This document shows, one piece after another, positions 1-8,706 of a stretch of 64,000 bases of DNA. The position numbers and the translations under genes were made by a program. Numbering within the stretch: the stretch's first letter is position 1; each line of letters opens with the position of its first letter. Below the pieces are notes generated by a model that saw nothing but the letters and a program-made list of their open reading frames with translations, was not told the origin of the DNA and searched no databases. This DNA is from Rathayibacter rathayi (GTDB lineage Bacteria > Actinomycetota > Actinomycetes > Actinomycetales > Microbacteriaceae), in the NCBI RefSeq assembly GCF_004011095.1, contig NZ_CP028129.1:558001-622000 (forward strand). Direction: 5' to 3'.

Positions 1-1
1 C

Positions 2-199
2 GTTGCGGGCGCCGATAAGGCACTCAGTATGGTTAATACCTTCACTAGCTTGGATGTTTATCAAGAAAATTTCATTGACCCCAATGCTGGTTGGCGACGG
101 ACCGTTGCGGATCCCGCGTTACACGGCGATCTGGCGGGCGTTAAAGCGGAACTAGCATCAAGCTGCACTCTCTATTTCGAAGAACAACCGGCGCCTTAG
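2..199 (+). CDS. C-terminal end of an unidentified protein (start outside window)
   Basis: The frame entering the window at base 2 is open for 65 codons and stops with TAG at 197-199. The visible part is polar and acidic (it contains LSMVNTFTSLDVYQENF and ends EEQPAP), with no membrane segment. Codon use is clearly AT-richer than in the following genes, which hints at acquired DNA. I do not recognise the family, and too little is visible to infer a function. It could also be the tail of a decayed gene. Confidence 0.45.
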   Translation, partial: VAGADKALSMVNTFTSLDVYQENFIDPNAGWRRTVADPALHGDLAGVKAELASSCTLYFEEQPAP

Positions 200-230
200 C
201 AGCCGTCCGGTCTTGGTCCCGTCCGCCGGT

Positions 231-1004
231 TTAGCTGCTGCGCGGGGTCGCGCGGCGGAGGATAGCCCAGCCCGCGAGGGCGGCGAGAGCGGTCGGGATC
301 AGCGAGAGTGCGTAGCCGCCGATGAAGCCGAGGCCGGCGAAGAACTCACCGAACGTCTCCCAGCCGTCGGTGAAGGTCAGGAGTGCGACCACACCCAGCA
401 CGAGGATCCCGAGCGCGGTGAAGAAGACGAGCATGCCCCGCTGACGCCAGCGGACATAGACCGAGGCGGTCGCGGAACCGACGAAGAAGAAGAACAGGAA
501 TGTGCAGAGGACTGCAAAGACGCGCTCGAGGAGCGGTCCATCGCCGAAGTAGATCGCGCGGAAGAAGTTGCCGCCGAAGCCCCAGCCGTCGGTCGCGTCC
601 TCGAGGCCGCCCATAACCGCGAAAAGCACGGTCCAGGAGATCGAAAGTCCGACGAAGGTGACGGCGGTGCCGAGGGAAAAGTCGCGGCGTGTGGATCCGT
701 AGCCCAGCGCGAGACCGAAACTGATGTTCACGGCCTGAACGGCGACGACCATCATGTACACGAAAATAAAAAATGTCGCTCCTGAATACTGCATCCCGTT
801 GGTCGCCTCGGTGACCCCCACGGCTGTGTCGAGGTTCCGCAGGATCAGCCACCGGACGGCGAGGTTGCCGAGGAAGATCACTATCAGAATCGCAAGCGGT
901 GTGTAGAGGATCGTGGCCGGGTTCGCAAAGTGGAGGCGGACGATACTGCCGAGGCGTCCGGCGACGGTGCTGTGGCGCGAGGGGGCGGCGGTGAGGGCGG
1001 TCAT
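231..1004 (-). CDS. ABC transporter permease, multi-pass membrane protein
   Basis: A 257-residue integral membrane protein with about six hydrophobic segments (roughly residues 32-52, 70-100, 105-130, 150-175, 190-215, 220-245). It is the last gene of a three-gene operon: its ATG overlaps the stop of the ATPase gene by four bases (ATGA), so the two are translationally coupled. It is probably the membrane half of the exporter powered by the preceding ATPase. GntR-YtrA/ABC/permease operons in actinobacteria usually respond to cell-envelope stress or antibiotics. The substrate cannot be read from the sequence. Confidence 0.85.
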   Translation of the reverse strand: MTALTAAPSRHSTVAGRLGSIVRLHFANPATILYTPLAILIVIFLGNLAVRWLILRNLDTAVGVTEATNGMQYSGATFFIFVYMMVVAVQAVNISFGLALGYGSTRRDFSLGTAVTFVGLSISWTVLFAVMGGLEDATDGWGFGGNFFRAIYFGDGPLLERVFAVLCTFLFFFFVGSATASVYVRWRQRGMLVFFTALGILVLGVVALLTFTDGWETFGEFFAGLGFIGGYALSLIPTALAALAGWAILRRATPRSS

Positions 1005-1876
1005 TCCGAGTCCTTTCCGGTGGTGAGTTGGACGACAAGCTGCTGCAGCGGCACGGGTTCGAGGTCGAGTCCGTGTCGGCGGGCCTGGTCGCGTCCGACG
1101 GCGTCGAGGCGGGGGAGCGTGGCGGAGGCGTGGCTGCCGAGGGCGGAGCGGCCGATGACCTCGCGGTTCGCGATGAACGACTCGACGGCCTGCCGAGGTC
1201 CGGTGACCGTCGCAGCGGCGCCCCGCAGCTCCTCCGCGTCACTGTCGACGACGAGGCGGCCCTGATCGACGACGAGGACGTGCTCGAGCAGGTTGCTGAC
1301 CTCGTCGATCAGGTGGGTGGAAAGGACGACCGTGCGGGGGTGCTCGGCGAAATCCTGCAGGAGGCGGTTGTAGAAGATCTGCCGGGCGACGGCGTCCAGG
1401 CCCAGGTACGGCTCGTCGAAGAACGTGAGCGGAGCGCGCGAGGCGAGCCCGACGATGACTCCGATCGCTGAGAGCTGCCCGCGGGAGAGTTTCTTGATCT
1501 TGCGGTCGATGGGCAGGCAGAAGACCTCGACCAGCTCCCGGGCGAAGGCCTCGTCCCAGCCGTCGAAGAACCACGGGGCGCTGCGCAGGACGTGCTTCAC
1601 CGTGAAGTCGTCGGGATACTTCTGGCTCTCCTTGATGAAGCAGGTGCGGGAGAGGACGGATGCGTTCTCGAGCGGCTTCTGTCCGAAGATTCGGATCTCG
1701 CCTCCGCTCGGAAACTCCTGCCCGGTGAGCAGCGACATCAGCGTCGTCTTGCCGGCGCCGTTGCGGCCGAGGAGGCCGTGGATCCGGTTCTCCTCCAGCT
1801 CGAAGTCGATGCCATCGATGGCCCGCATCCGGCCGTAGTGCTTGCGGAGGTCGTGGACCTCGATGACCGCGCTCAT
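1001..1876 (-). CDS. ABC transporter ATP-binding protein
   Basis: A 291-residue cytoplasmic ATPase subunit. Walker A is GRNGAGKTT near residue 38, and the Walker B/D-loop is TFFDEPYLGLDA near residue 155. The switch region STHLIDEVS follows. The signature motif is LSRGQ instead of LSGGQ, a variation common in the YtrB/BcrA-like exporter group. It overlaps the upstream GntR gene and the downstream permease gene by four bases each, so all three are one transcript. It should energise the permease encoded next to it. The substrate is unknown, but context suggests envelope-stress or drug efflux. Confidence 0.9.
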   Translation of the reverse strand: MSAVIEVHDLRKHYGRMRAIDGIDFELEENRIHGLLGRNGAGKTTLMSLLTGQEFPSGGEIRIFGQKPLENASVLSRTCFIKESQKYPDDFTVKHVLRSAPWFFDGWDEAFARELVEVFCLPIDRKIKKLSRGQLSAIGVIVGLASRAPLTFFDEPYLGLDAVARQIFYNRLLQDFAEHPRTVVLSTHLIDEVSNLLEHVLVVDQGRLVVDSDAEELRGAAATVTGPRQAVESFIANREVIGRSALGSHASATLPRLDAVGRDQARRHGLDLEPVPLQQLVVQLTTGKDSE

Positions 1877-2229
1877 CGCGATCCTCCTTCTCTGATCATG
1901 TCGGCGAGCTGATCGGTGCCGAGGCCGAGCTTGGCGGCCTCGGCGAGCAGCGGAGCGACGAACTGGTCGCGGAACTGGGTGCGGCGTTTCTCCACCAGTC
2001 GGCCGCGCGCCCCCTCGGTGACGAACATCCCGATTCCTCTTCTCTTGTAGAGCACCCCGTCATCGACGAGCAGGTTCACGCCCTTGCCGGCCGTGGCCGG
2101 GTTGATGCGGTGGAACGCTGCGAACTCGTTCGTCGACGGGACCTGTGACTCCTCCGGCAGCGCGCCGGCGATGATGTCGTTCTCGATCTGCTCGGCGATC
2201 TGCAGGAAGAGCGGGCGGGAGTCGTCCAC
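1873..2229 (-). CDS. GntR-family transcriptional regulator (YtrA type)
   Basis: A 118-residue repressor-like protein. Residues about 8-75 form the GntR winged helix-turn-helix (PLFLQIAEQIENDIIAGAL, then VPSTNEFAAFHRINPATA). The C-terminus is only a short helical tail, which marks the YtrA subfamily. The start is GTG at 2229, preceded by a strong GGAAGGAG ribosome site; the ORF overlaps the ABC ATPase start. An inverted repeat on its own promoter suggests autorepression of the whole transporter operon. Confidence 0.92.
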   Translation of the reverse strand: MDDSRPLFLQIAEQIENDIIAGALPEESQVPSTNEFAAFHRINPATAGKGVNLLVDDGVLYKRRGIGMFVTEGARGRLVEKRRTQFRDQFVAPLLAEAAKLGLGTDQLADMIREGGSR

Positions 2230-2257
2230 GCGGGCTCCTTCCGGGGCGGGGTCGGGT

Positions 2258-2307
2258 GGTTAGTTGGTTATGCGACTAACCATGCAGGTGGAGCGGGCTG
2301 TTGTCAA
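2258..2307 (-). promoter_or_regulatory. Promoter and operator of the GntR/ABC operon
   Basis: On the minus strand a perfect -35 TTGACA (2307-2302) is followed after exactly 17 bases by a -10-like CATGGT (2284-2279). The inverted repeat GGTTAGT-N10-ACTAACC (2258-2281) overlaps the -10 and the predicted start of transcription. Its placement between promoter and gene fits a YtrA-type repressor site for the regulator encoded directly downstream. The repeat and boxes are seen; regulation is inferred. Confidence 0.75.
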
Positions 2308-2423
2308 GAGGGACCGAGGTGGAGGGCGGATGTTGCGGGGACGCGGGCGCGCTTCACGGGCGGCGGCGGGCGGTGGTGGGTGGCGGCGGGTAGTGGTGGG
2401 CGGCGGGTACACTGGCTCGGCCA

Positions 2424-2498
2424 GCCTCTGTAGCTCAATGGAAGAGCGACTCCGTCCTAAGGAGCAGGTTGGGGGTTCGAGTCCCTCCAGGGGCACCA
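2424..2498 (+). tRNA. tRNA-Arg (anticodon CCT)
   Basis: A cloverleaf can be folded by eye. The acceptor GCCTCTG pairs with CAGGGGC, the D-arm TAGCTCAATGG is present, the anticodon loop GTCCTAA is closed by CTCC/GGAG, and the T-loop is TTCGAGT. The 3' CCA is encoded (2496-2498). The anticodon CCT reads AGG codons. A TACACT box about 12 bases upstream could be its -10. Confidence 0.95.
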
Positions 2499-2773
2499 CA
2501 GAATGAGTTCTCAGACCCTTGCCAGAGAAGACTGCCGTGTCGGCGCTAATGTCTCGAGGTTTACTCGGGTCACCGTGACCCACGGCATGGGAATCGGCGC
2601 TGATCAGTGATTGTGCAGCGATCCGGCGTGTCTCTGAATAAGCCGCCACGGCCAACGCTCGAGTTCCCGCGAGCCGAGACTTTCCCGTGGGTCGAAACCG
2701 ATTATCAGAACACCCGATGCCGCCACTGCATAATTAGTGTTCTGCGGGTACGGATGTGAAAGGATGAAAGAAT

Positions 2774-3475
2774 ATGGCTGATCCGGTATCTGTGGGCGTT
2801 GGCGTGCTGCTCGGTGCGCTCAACGACCGACTGAAGACGCTTGTGAAGCGGCTGTCTTCCTCGGCCGTGAGTATTGGTCTCGCGCTGCTGCTCGGGGCGA
2901 CGATCCAGCTCGACTGGGGTCACGTCAACCAGCTCCGCGATATCAGCACGGACCCGGTCGCCGCCGCGTATCAGGTTGCCCATGTCTTCGGTCTCGCCGA
3001 CATGTCCTGGATCGACGCGGTCGCGAACTGGCTCGCCCGTCCAGCAATTGTGCCTGCCGCGTGGATCGCCGCCGCCGCTGCCGGTCTCTATCCCCTGCGT
3101 TGGCGCGTTCACGGCGTCGAGATCGCCTGGCTCGTTCTGCTGCCAGCCTCGGTGGTCTTGGGCGTGGCCGCCTATTGGACGGCGCTCATCTCGTTGGCGA
3201 TAGCGCTGAGCGTGGTCGCTGCCCGCGGCGCTGTTGATCTATGGTCCAGCCACGATTGGTACGAACGTCGCCGCTGGTATCACCCCGAGCATGTACCAGT
3301 CCGCTTCTTTGAGACGATTTTGAACTTCATCTTCACACCTGTCATGCCAGCAATCCGCATGATCATGGGGATCGCGGACAATTTCACCTTCGAGCCCAAG
3401 CTGCGGGAACCTGCCACCGGGGCGAGAGTCATTGGCCTAGACAGCATCCGTCCGGACGGCAATGAGGTCGCGTAG
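2774..3475 (+). CDS. Uncharacterised integral membrane protein
   Basis: A 233-residue protein with hydrophobic segments around residues 33-50, 95-112, 120-140 and 142-160, and a cytoplasmic-looking C-terminus after about residue 170. The ATG at 2774 follows a purine-rich GTGAAAGGATGAAAG ribosome site. No enzymatic motif is visible. It stands alone between the tRNA and a degraded stretch, a typical position for genomic-island cargo beside a tRNA, but no integrase is present. Function unknown. Confidence 0.7.
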   Translation: MADPVSVGVGVLLGALNDRLKTLVKRLSSSAVSIGLALLLGATIQLDWGHVNQLRDISTDPVAAAYQVAHVFGLADMSWIDAVANWLARPAIVPAAWIAAAAAGLYPLRWRVHGVEIAWLVLLPASVVLGVAAYWTALISLAIALSVVAARGAVDLWSSHDWYERRRWYHPEHVPVRFFETILNFIFTPVMPAIRMIMGIADNFTFEPKLREPATGARVIGLDSIRPDGNEVA

Positions 3476-3846
3476 CCGTCCGGCTGAGGTGGCGGATGCG
3501 GCGAATATCGTAGGATATTCTGTTGCGCTACAGCTGCCCCGTCTGCGAACGGACCACGAACCGTACAAGGGAAAGGGGTGAACTATCTGTATCGCCGAAT
3601 TTCAGCACGCAGTCCAATCTTCTCGGCGTAATCGATTGTGGGCGTAATCGATTGTTGTTGTGCGCTCGAGCGTGCAGACGCTATTCGGCCCCTGTCCGTA
3701 CGGCGCGCGCTCACGGCCTTCTGAGGGGTGCCCGCAGGTCTTCGCTCAGGCAGTGCCGCAATGATCGAGGCTGGTATCCGACGGAAGGGTCTCTGTGAGC
3801 ATGTTCAAGCGTGTTCTCGGCATGGCGTCCAAGGCGCTCGATAAGA
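3476..3846. repeat. Gene-poor stretch with a 16-base tandem duplication
   Basis: There is no convincing gene here. GGCGTAATCGATTGT occurs twice, head to tail with one base between (3625-3639 and 3641-3655), giving a 16-base tandem duplication. The stretch is AT-richer than the surrounding core genes and looks like decaying DNA. Confidence 0.6.
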
Positions 3847-3875
3847 CTACTCGCTCATTGTTATGCTCTCGTTGA
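3801..3875 (+). pseudogene. Possible gene start cut off after 24 codons
   Basis: ATG at 3801 follows a GGAAGGG ribosome-site-like sequence and encodes 24 residues (MFKRVLGMASKALDKTTRSL and a few more). It stops inside the 3' end of the convergent VOC gene. The amphipathic start looks like a genuine N-terminus whose remainder is missing. This may equally be chance. Confidence 0.25.
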
Positions 3876-4203
3876 TCTGCACCGCCGTCCCATCAGGATC
3901 GATAATGCGAAGCGAGCGACCGAAGGGCTCTGCTGCAATTTTTCCAGAATCAAATCCGGCAGTGCGCATCCGCGCTTGAACAATCTCTAGTTCCTCCTCG
4001 CTTTCGAACGATAACTCGATTGCGCCAGGGGCAACATCGTGGTCGGCGCTCCTGGCGGAGTGTAGTGCGACTTTGCCGCCCTCGGCCTCCAGTTCGATCC
4101 ACTCCCGCGACTCGGTCGAATATCCGGGAATGAGTCCTATTGCTCGATAAAAGTTATCGCTCAGATCGTTGTCTTTCGCGAATTTTACTGCCAACAGTTT
4201 CAT
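3847..4203 (-). CDS. VOC-superfamily (glyoxalase/bleomycin-resistance-like) protein
   Basis: 118 residues from ATG at 4203, which has a good ribosome site (GGAGAAAGG) directly upstream. It shows the vicinal-oxygen-chelate pattern: an N-terminal strand MKLLAVKFAKDNDLSDNFYR, a central IELEAEGGKVALHS strand pair, and the closing RIIDPDGTAVQINE that ends most VOC domains. Only one beta-alpha-beta-beta-beta unit pair is present, the usual length for small VOC proteins. The substrate is unknown. The frame stays open upstream, but that part belongs to a broken membrane-protein gene, so the shorter start was chosen. Confidence 0.75.
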   Translation of the reverse strand: MKLLAVKFAKDNDLSDNFYRAIGLIPGYSTESREWIELEAEGGKVALHSARSADHDVAPGAIELSFESEEELEIVQARMRTAGFDSGKIAAEPFGRSLRIIDPDGTAVQINESITMSE

Positions 4204-4479
4204 GAACGAATCCTTTCTCCTGTAGTTATCATGGCCAAAAATGACGGGCACGGAGAGCGTCATAGCTTCTCGTCGTGGGCCTTGGAAGGATCGGATCGCG
4301 GCGCCGACGAGTGCCAGAATCGCTGCCTCCAGGACCAGGGCCGCTGCCGTGACCCACGGGCTTGGGAACGACCACACGCCGACAGCCCCCGTTCACCCTG
4401 TCAGCGCAAGTGCGCATCCGGTGCACAGCAGCCAGGTGAATCGAGACTTTTCCACCCGAACAGAGTAGGCAGAACGCAT
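4204..4479 (-). pseudogene. Broken small membrane-protein gene
   Basis: From ATG at 4479 the minus strand encodes a basic start and a hydrophobic segment (FTWLLCTGCALALTG). An in-frame TGA follows, and then a second clean membrane helix (WVTAAALVLEAAILALVGAAI). The frame runs on into the VOC gene. Two membrane helices separated by one stop codon suggest an inactivated small membrane protein. The family is not recognised. Confidence 0.4.
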
Positions 4480-5405
4480 CCCGAAGCGCTCACCGCGCGG
4501 GGTCAGCGGGGTCCTGCTCCAGGCCGCTGAAACGCTGGACATACATCATGGCGCCGGCCCGTCTCTGCAGGCGCAGGCTTGTTTCGAGGTGTTGTGTGGC
4601 CAGCGACATGGGCGGGTGGTTCCCCTGCAGTGTGAGGTACGGCTTCGGCCAGGTCGACGAGCAGCCGCTCACATTCGCTTTAATCGCTCCGACTGACAGG
4701 GACTCGCTTCAGAATCCGTGTACCGGCTCTCATTTCCTCTACTCCTGCGCGCTCATGACCTATTCGTGAGGAAACCAGGCGGCTCCCCATCCGCCGATCT
4801 GTCAGTAATACTTCCGCTGCGGCCGGCAGGAGCAAGGCGGCAAGGAGCATTCGGAATGGGGGGCATGCGGAGAGCGCATCCTTAAGTGTCGAGACCCTAA
4901 GGTGGTCGCGTGCACACGTACTGCGGCTGCACGCCATCAGGATGAGTTCGGTCTTCGGCTCGTGGTACCTCAGGTGCCACCGCTGCGACATCGTCTCGTG
5001 CAGGTCAGCGATGTGGACCCAGTCTTGTCCTTCCTCGACGAAGCAGTTCGCCATATCGGAGTACACCTGGCCGGAGCGCGCCCAGTCCTCCTCTGCCTGG
5101 TACTTCAGCGTCGTCTCATTCGCGTGACGCCCGTAGCGTCACCAAGAGAGGCCGGACGGCCATGCTGCTCGACGAGCGAAGCGGCTGCCGCGTCTCATGC
5201 CGCTTCGTTCACCTGCGAGCTCCCCACGCGCAGCAGGTACTTGCGCCGTTCGCGCAGCGCCGCATCCTCCGCCTTCAGCACGTTCGCTTGCTCGGGAGTT
5301 TGGTCGGTGTCCGGGCTGGGGCGGGCGTACGTAACCGAGGTGAAAATGCGCGAATCAGTGCGATGAAGCCCTCTGCGGACGGATGCGCCTCGGTTACGAA
5401 CGCGT
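4480..5405. other. Degraded stretch with unassigned coding fragments
   Basis: No intact gene is supported. Two minus-strand pieces look like former protein. One at about 4945-5140 contains WARSGQVYSDMANCFVEEG and follows an in-frame TGA. Another, ending at 5199 with TGA, contains TPEQANVLKAEDAALRERRK and looks like a helical C-terminus. Their frames are short and do not join. Composition is mixed. I could not assign either piece to a family. Confidence 0.45.
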
Positions 5406-6327
5406 TCACCAGCGTCCGCCCGCCGCTCGCAGTCCGGCGGCGAGAAGCCCGGCGAGAGACGCCAGAACGATCGCGATGACGAAGATCCCGGACAAGTAGC
5501 CCTCGACCAGCAGCGGGAGCACCGCGCCCACGACGGTCCCGATCTGCGTTACCGCCGTGTACGCGCTCGCGCCCGTACCGACTCCGCCCCCACTCGTGCG
5601 GCCGAGCAGGACCAGGCCGGTGCTCTGGAAACCGACGCCCACCACGGCGTAGAGCACCTGCGCCAGCAGCAGGAGGGGTAGCTGGACGCGGTGAGGAGGA
5701 ACGAGAACGACGCGATCCCGAACAGGGCGATCACCACGAGGGCGACGGCGCTGCCGCGGGCGGTGCTGAGCCGGCCAAGCAGGGGGAGAGCAGCGAATTC
5801 GAGCAGCGCCGAGGTCAGGAACAGGGGCGGCACGTCTGCGGCGAGCAGCGGGTCGAGGCCGGCTGCGGCGGTGACGGAGAAGAGGATCAGCCCGAGGAGG
5901 TATCCGCCGACCGTGACCAGCCTCAGCCGGGTCACCGCGGACTCCTGAGCCGCGGAGCCGAGCTACGCCGCCGCCCGACCGAAGATCTGCGGGATGATCG
6001 TGCTCAGCATCAGCAGCAGTGCGCCGCCGATCAGGAGGATCGGTAGGCTGCCTGCCCCACAGAGGACGAGGACAAGGCCCACCGGGACGACGGCGGTAGT
6101 CGCGAGGAGGGCGCTGCGCGGATCCCGGCGCGTCTGATCCGTGGCACGAGGAGCGTGCTGTAAGCCACAGCGACGGTGGCGTTCAGGACGAAGAAGAGCG
6201 CGATCTCGGGCTTCGTACGGCCGGCCGCGTCGAGGGCGACCGGGAGGCCGACAGTGATGATGCCACCGAGCGCCGCGGTGCTGAGGAGGGTGAAGAGGAC
6301 GATGCGCGAAAGGCGTGCGCTGGACAG
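5406..6327 (-). pseudogene. MFS transporter pseudogene
   Basis: Minus-strand pieces in different frames together give a major-facilitator protein. Piece one is RIVLFTLLSTAALGGIITVG through LLVPRIRRAGIR (about 6327-6115). After a frameshift comes SALLATTAVVPVGLVLVLCG to a TAG near 5962. Then a piece from MTRLRLVTVGGYLLGLILFS to about 5680, and after another frameshift VLYAVVGVGFQSTGLVLLGR to the stop at 5406. A GGAAGGAGC ribosome site (6331-6339) precedes a CTG where the start codon should be. With at least two frameshifts, one stop and a lost start, it cannot make a working exporter. Confidence 0.8.
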
Positions 6328-6505
6328 GGTGCTCCTTCCTCGGAGCCGCCGGTGTGCGCCGAACGGCCCGGTCGAGGAAGGCAGTCGCCGACGGGCGGGT
6401 GAGGAAGGACGCTAACAGGGCCGGGGAGAGCGGGGCGTGCTCTGGCGCGGGACAAAGGGTGTCGCGAGGGGCGCGCGGAGTCGGCGTCGTCGTACCCTCG
6501 TCTGC

Positions 6506-6883
6506 ATGGGATTCGTGTTCTCACTGCTGGTCATCGTCCTGACCGTGCTCGCGCTGGTCGACGTCGTCCGGCAGCCCGACAACGTCGTGCGGAATCTGCC
6601 GAAGATCGTGTGGATCCTGCTGATCTTCTTCCTCCCGATCATCGGCGTTTCGCTGTGGTTCCTGCTCGGGCACGAGTGGAAGCGGGGCGATGGCGGCTCG
6701 TTCGTTCCCGGTGGCCGTGCGTCCCGCCGCCAGAAGCAGGCGCCGACGAGGATCGTGGTCCGGCCCGCTCTCAAGAGCACGGAGGAGCAGCTGGCCGATC
6801 TCGAGCGCGAGGAGGCGCATTACGCGCGGCTCGCCGAGGAGCAGCGTCGTCGCCGCGAGGGCGAGCGGCCGCTCGACGTGTGA
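6506..6883 (+). CDS. PLDc_N-domain small membrane protein
   Basis: 125 residues. Two membrane helices (about 3-20 and 34-56) surround the conserved turn VRQPDNVVRNLPKIVWILLI, the hallmark of the phospholipase-D N-terminal domain found alone in many actinobacterial proteins. A charged, helical C-terminus (LADLEREEAHYARLAEEQRR) follows. ATG at 6506 sits seven bases after a TACCCT -10 box, so the transcript is probably leaderless. There is no catalytic PLD motif. Function unknown; it is probably a membrane-anchored accessory protein. Confidence 0.85.
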   Translation: MGFVFSLLVIVLTVLALVDVVRQPDNVVRNLPKIVWILLIFFLPIIGVSLWFLLGHEWKRGDGGSFVPGGRASRRQKQAPTRIVVRPALKSTEEQLADLEREEAHYARLAEEQRRRREGERPLDV

Positions 6884-6902
6884 GCGGCCGCTCCGATCGG
6901 GG

Positions 6903-7802
6903 TTACCTCGCGAAGTCTGAAGCGGCCCACTGGACTGCGGCGATCTTCGCCTGGCCCGCGACGCTGGGGTGGAAGTAGTCGGTCGTGGTGATCAAGTCTT
7001 CGGTGACGGGGGTGGCGGTCAGCGCACCGCCGTCCCAGTCGCAGAGCGGACCGTCGAGCGTGCAGGCGGTCTTCAGGGCGGAGTTGTACTGCTTGATCCG
7101 CTTCGTGGCTGCCGCGGCGGACGCGGCTGCGGCGGGGCGGCTCAGCGGCTTACCCTCGGTGTCCACTCCGCGGGTGGTGCGGCAGGCGTTGGAGACAGTC
7201 CAGATCAGCGATCCGGTTCCGTCCTTCAGGACGGACCACTCCTTGGTGATGTCGGGCATCGAGGAGAGGACGATGTGGGAGGTGGGCCAGGCCATGCGGA
7301 TGTCCGTGATCGCTGCGAATGCGGCGGCCTGGAAGTCGTCGACCGGGGTCATCGTGTAGCCGTCCGCGGCGACAGGATTCTGGGGCAAGCACAGATCGTT
7401 GCCGCCGACGAGGAGGGTGACAACATCCGCTCGCACTCCGGCGGCTACCGCCTCCTGCACCCGTGAGGGGACCTGCGCGATGACATCGCCGCTGTTGGCG
7501 AAGTTCGCGGTCGTGATCTGCGTGCCGGGGTTGGCCGCGCCCAGCCGTGTGGCGAACGAGTTCACGTCGGGGTTCGTGCCGGTGGACCAGCTGTTCTGGG
7601 GGCAATCCTCCAGGGATCCACAGGTGGCGTAGCCCTGAGTGATCGAGTCGCCCAGACTCAGCACCGAGAGGGAGGTCGGAGCGCAGGCGCTGGCGGCCTG
7701 GACGGGGATCAGAGCGGCCGCGAGGGCGACGACCGCACCGACGGCGAGAGCCCGCACGCGGCGGACCCCGGTGCGTTGACGAAGGGACGGGAACAGGCGC
7801 AT
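6903..7802 (-). CDS. Secreted SGNH/GDSL-type hydrolase
   Basis: 299 residues from ATG 7802. A signal peptide of about 38 residues ends in VQAASA. The SGNH blocks are visible: block I LSLGDSITQGY (catalytic Ser), block III LLVGGNDLC (Asn), and block V DYFHPSVAGQ (catalytic Asp and His). Probable role: extracellular lipase/esterase acting on plant or envelope esters. It is a close paralogue of the protein at 37570-38781, sharing the CGxxxDCxxNSWxTG insert after block I. The end lies 20 bases from the convergent PLDc_N gene, with GAGCGGCCGCTC palindromes between them. Confidence 0.9.
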   Translation of the reverse strand: MRLFPSLRQRTGVRRVRALAVGAVVALAAALIPVQAASACAPTSLSVLSLGDSITQGYATCGSLEDCPQNSWSTGTNPDVNSFATRLGAANPGTQITTANFANSGDVIAQVPSRVQEAVAAGVRADVVTLLVGGNDLCLPQNPVAADGYTMTPVDDFQAAAFAAITDIRMAWPTSHIVLSSMPDITKEWSVLKDGTGSLIWTVSNACRTTRGVDTEGKPLSRPAAAASAAAATKRIKQYNSALKTACTLDGPLCDWDGGALTATPVTEDLITTTDYFHPSVAGQAKIAAVQWAASDFAR

Positions 7803-7946
7803 GGTCAACCAATCTCTAGCAGTAACGACGGTGAGAAACCGTCGGTGCCGACGTTAGGGGTTGGGCATGCTGTCTGTACTTGAAACAATTACCCCAGAAC
7901 GAGTCCATTCAGCCTAGGGTCGCTCACCGCCTGGAACGGCAGCGAC

Positions 7947-8600
7947 TCAGCGGTGGGTCGACCTCGGAATCCGCACCCGGCTTAGCGCCCAGATCAGCGC
8001 CCCGGAGAGGAGGAACGCCACCGCGACGGCCGCGACGAAGACTGTCACTCGTCCATACCCGGTCGCGGGGTCGAGGAACGGATATGGCACCCAGCCGTCC
8101 GTCGCTCCGCGGATCAGAACCACCGCGAGCCAGAGGATCGGGTAGACCACGACCAGCCAGAGCCGTCGCCACGGCAGCGCAGGACGGTCGGCGACGAGGA
8201 GCCAGTCGAGCAGGCCGTAGATCGGAAAGAGCACATGCATCACGGTGTTGGCCCAGGGCAGCGCTACTCCGCCCGCCACGCTCGTGAGAAGGGTGTTGTA
8301 GACGAGGCCGACGACGACGATGTACCCGGTGCACGCTCCTCGGGCCAGCGGGACGCGGACCGGCGCAGGACGGCGCAGGAGCGCGAACATCGCGGTGACC
8401 GCGAGCACGACGGCGAGCAAGATGTTGCCCTGAATGGTGAAGAAGCCGAAGAAGTTGACTGGGTTCAGCGGACCGCGCGCGGCGGTGTCGACCGCCGTCG
8501 CAATCACGGCAAGGAGGACGGCAGCGGCCACAACGAGACGGACCAGCGCGACCGGCACCCGAGCCGCCTCCGCCCGGGAGGAGGGGGAGGGCGGCGTCAT
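7947..8600 (-). CDS. Pr6Pr-family six-helix membrane protein
   Basis: 217 residues with six hydrophobic segments. It shows the family motifs NPVNFFGFFTIQGNILLAVV near residues 47-66, YNTLLTS, WANTVMHVLFPIYGLLDWLL and GWVPYPFLDP. These match the FAR-17a/AIG1-like Pr6Pr group, whose biochemical role in bacteria is unknown. A TACGCT -10 box lies six bases before ATG 8600, so a leaderless message is likely. No operon partner is evident. Confidence 0.85.
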   Translation of the reverse strand: MTPPSPSSRAEAARVPVALVRLVVAAAVLLAVIATAVDTAARGPLNPVNFFGFFTIQGNILLAVVLAVTAMFALLRRPAPVRVPLARGACTGYIVVVGLVYNTLLTSVAGGVALPWANTVMHVLFPIYGLLDWLLVADRPALPWRRLWLVVVYPILWLAVVLIRGATDGWVPYPFLDPATGYGRVTVFVAAVAVAFLLSGALIWALSRVRIPRSTHR

Positions 8601-8706
8601 CGCTCGAGCGTAGCGCCGGAGCGCCTAGCCTGTCCCGGTGCTCACGATCGGTGTCGACCGGCTGAGGAGACGGGTGGCTGAGGAGACGGGGGGCTGAGGG
8701 GCAGGG

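Noticed and set aside
3523..3798. A 91-codon plus-strand frame with a CPVC start
   Set aside because: Only one Cys pair, no second zinc knuckle, no ribosome site, and codon use unlike the genome; the tandem duplication lies inside it.
6883..6903. GAGCGGCCGCTC palindromes between the PLDc_N and SGNH genes as an attachment or recombination site
   Set aside because: Short GC palindromes between convergent gene ends are more simply a bidirectional terminator; no mobile gene is nearby.
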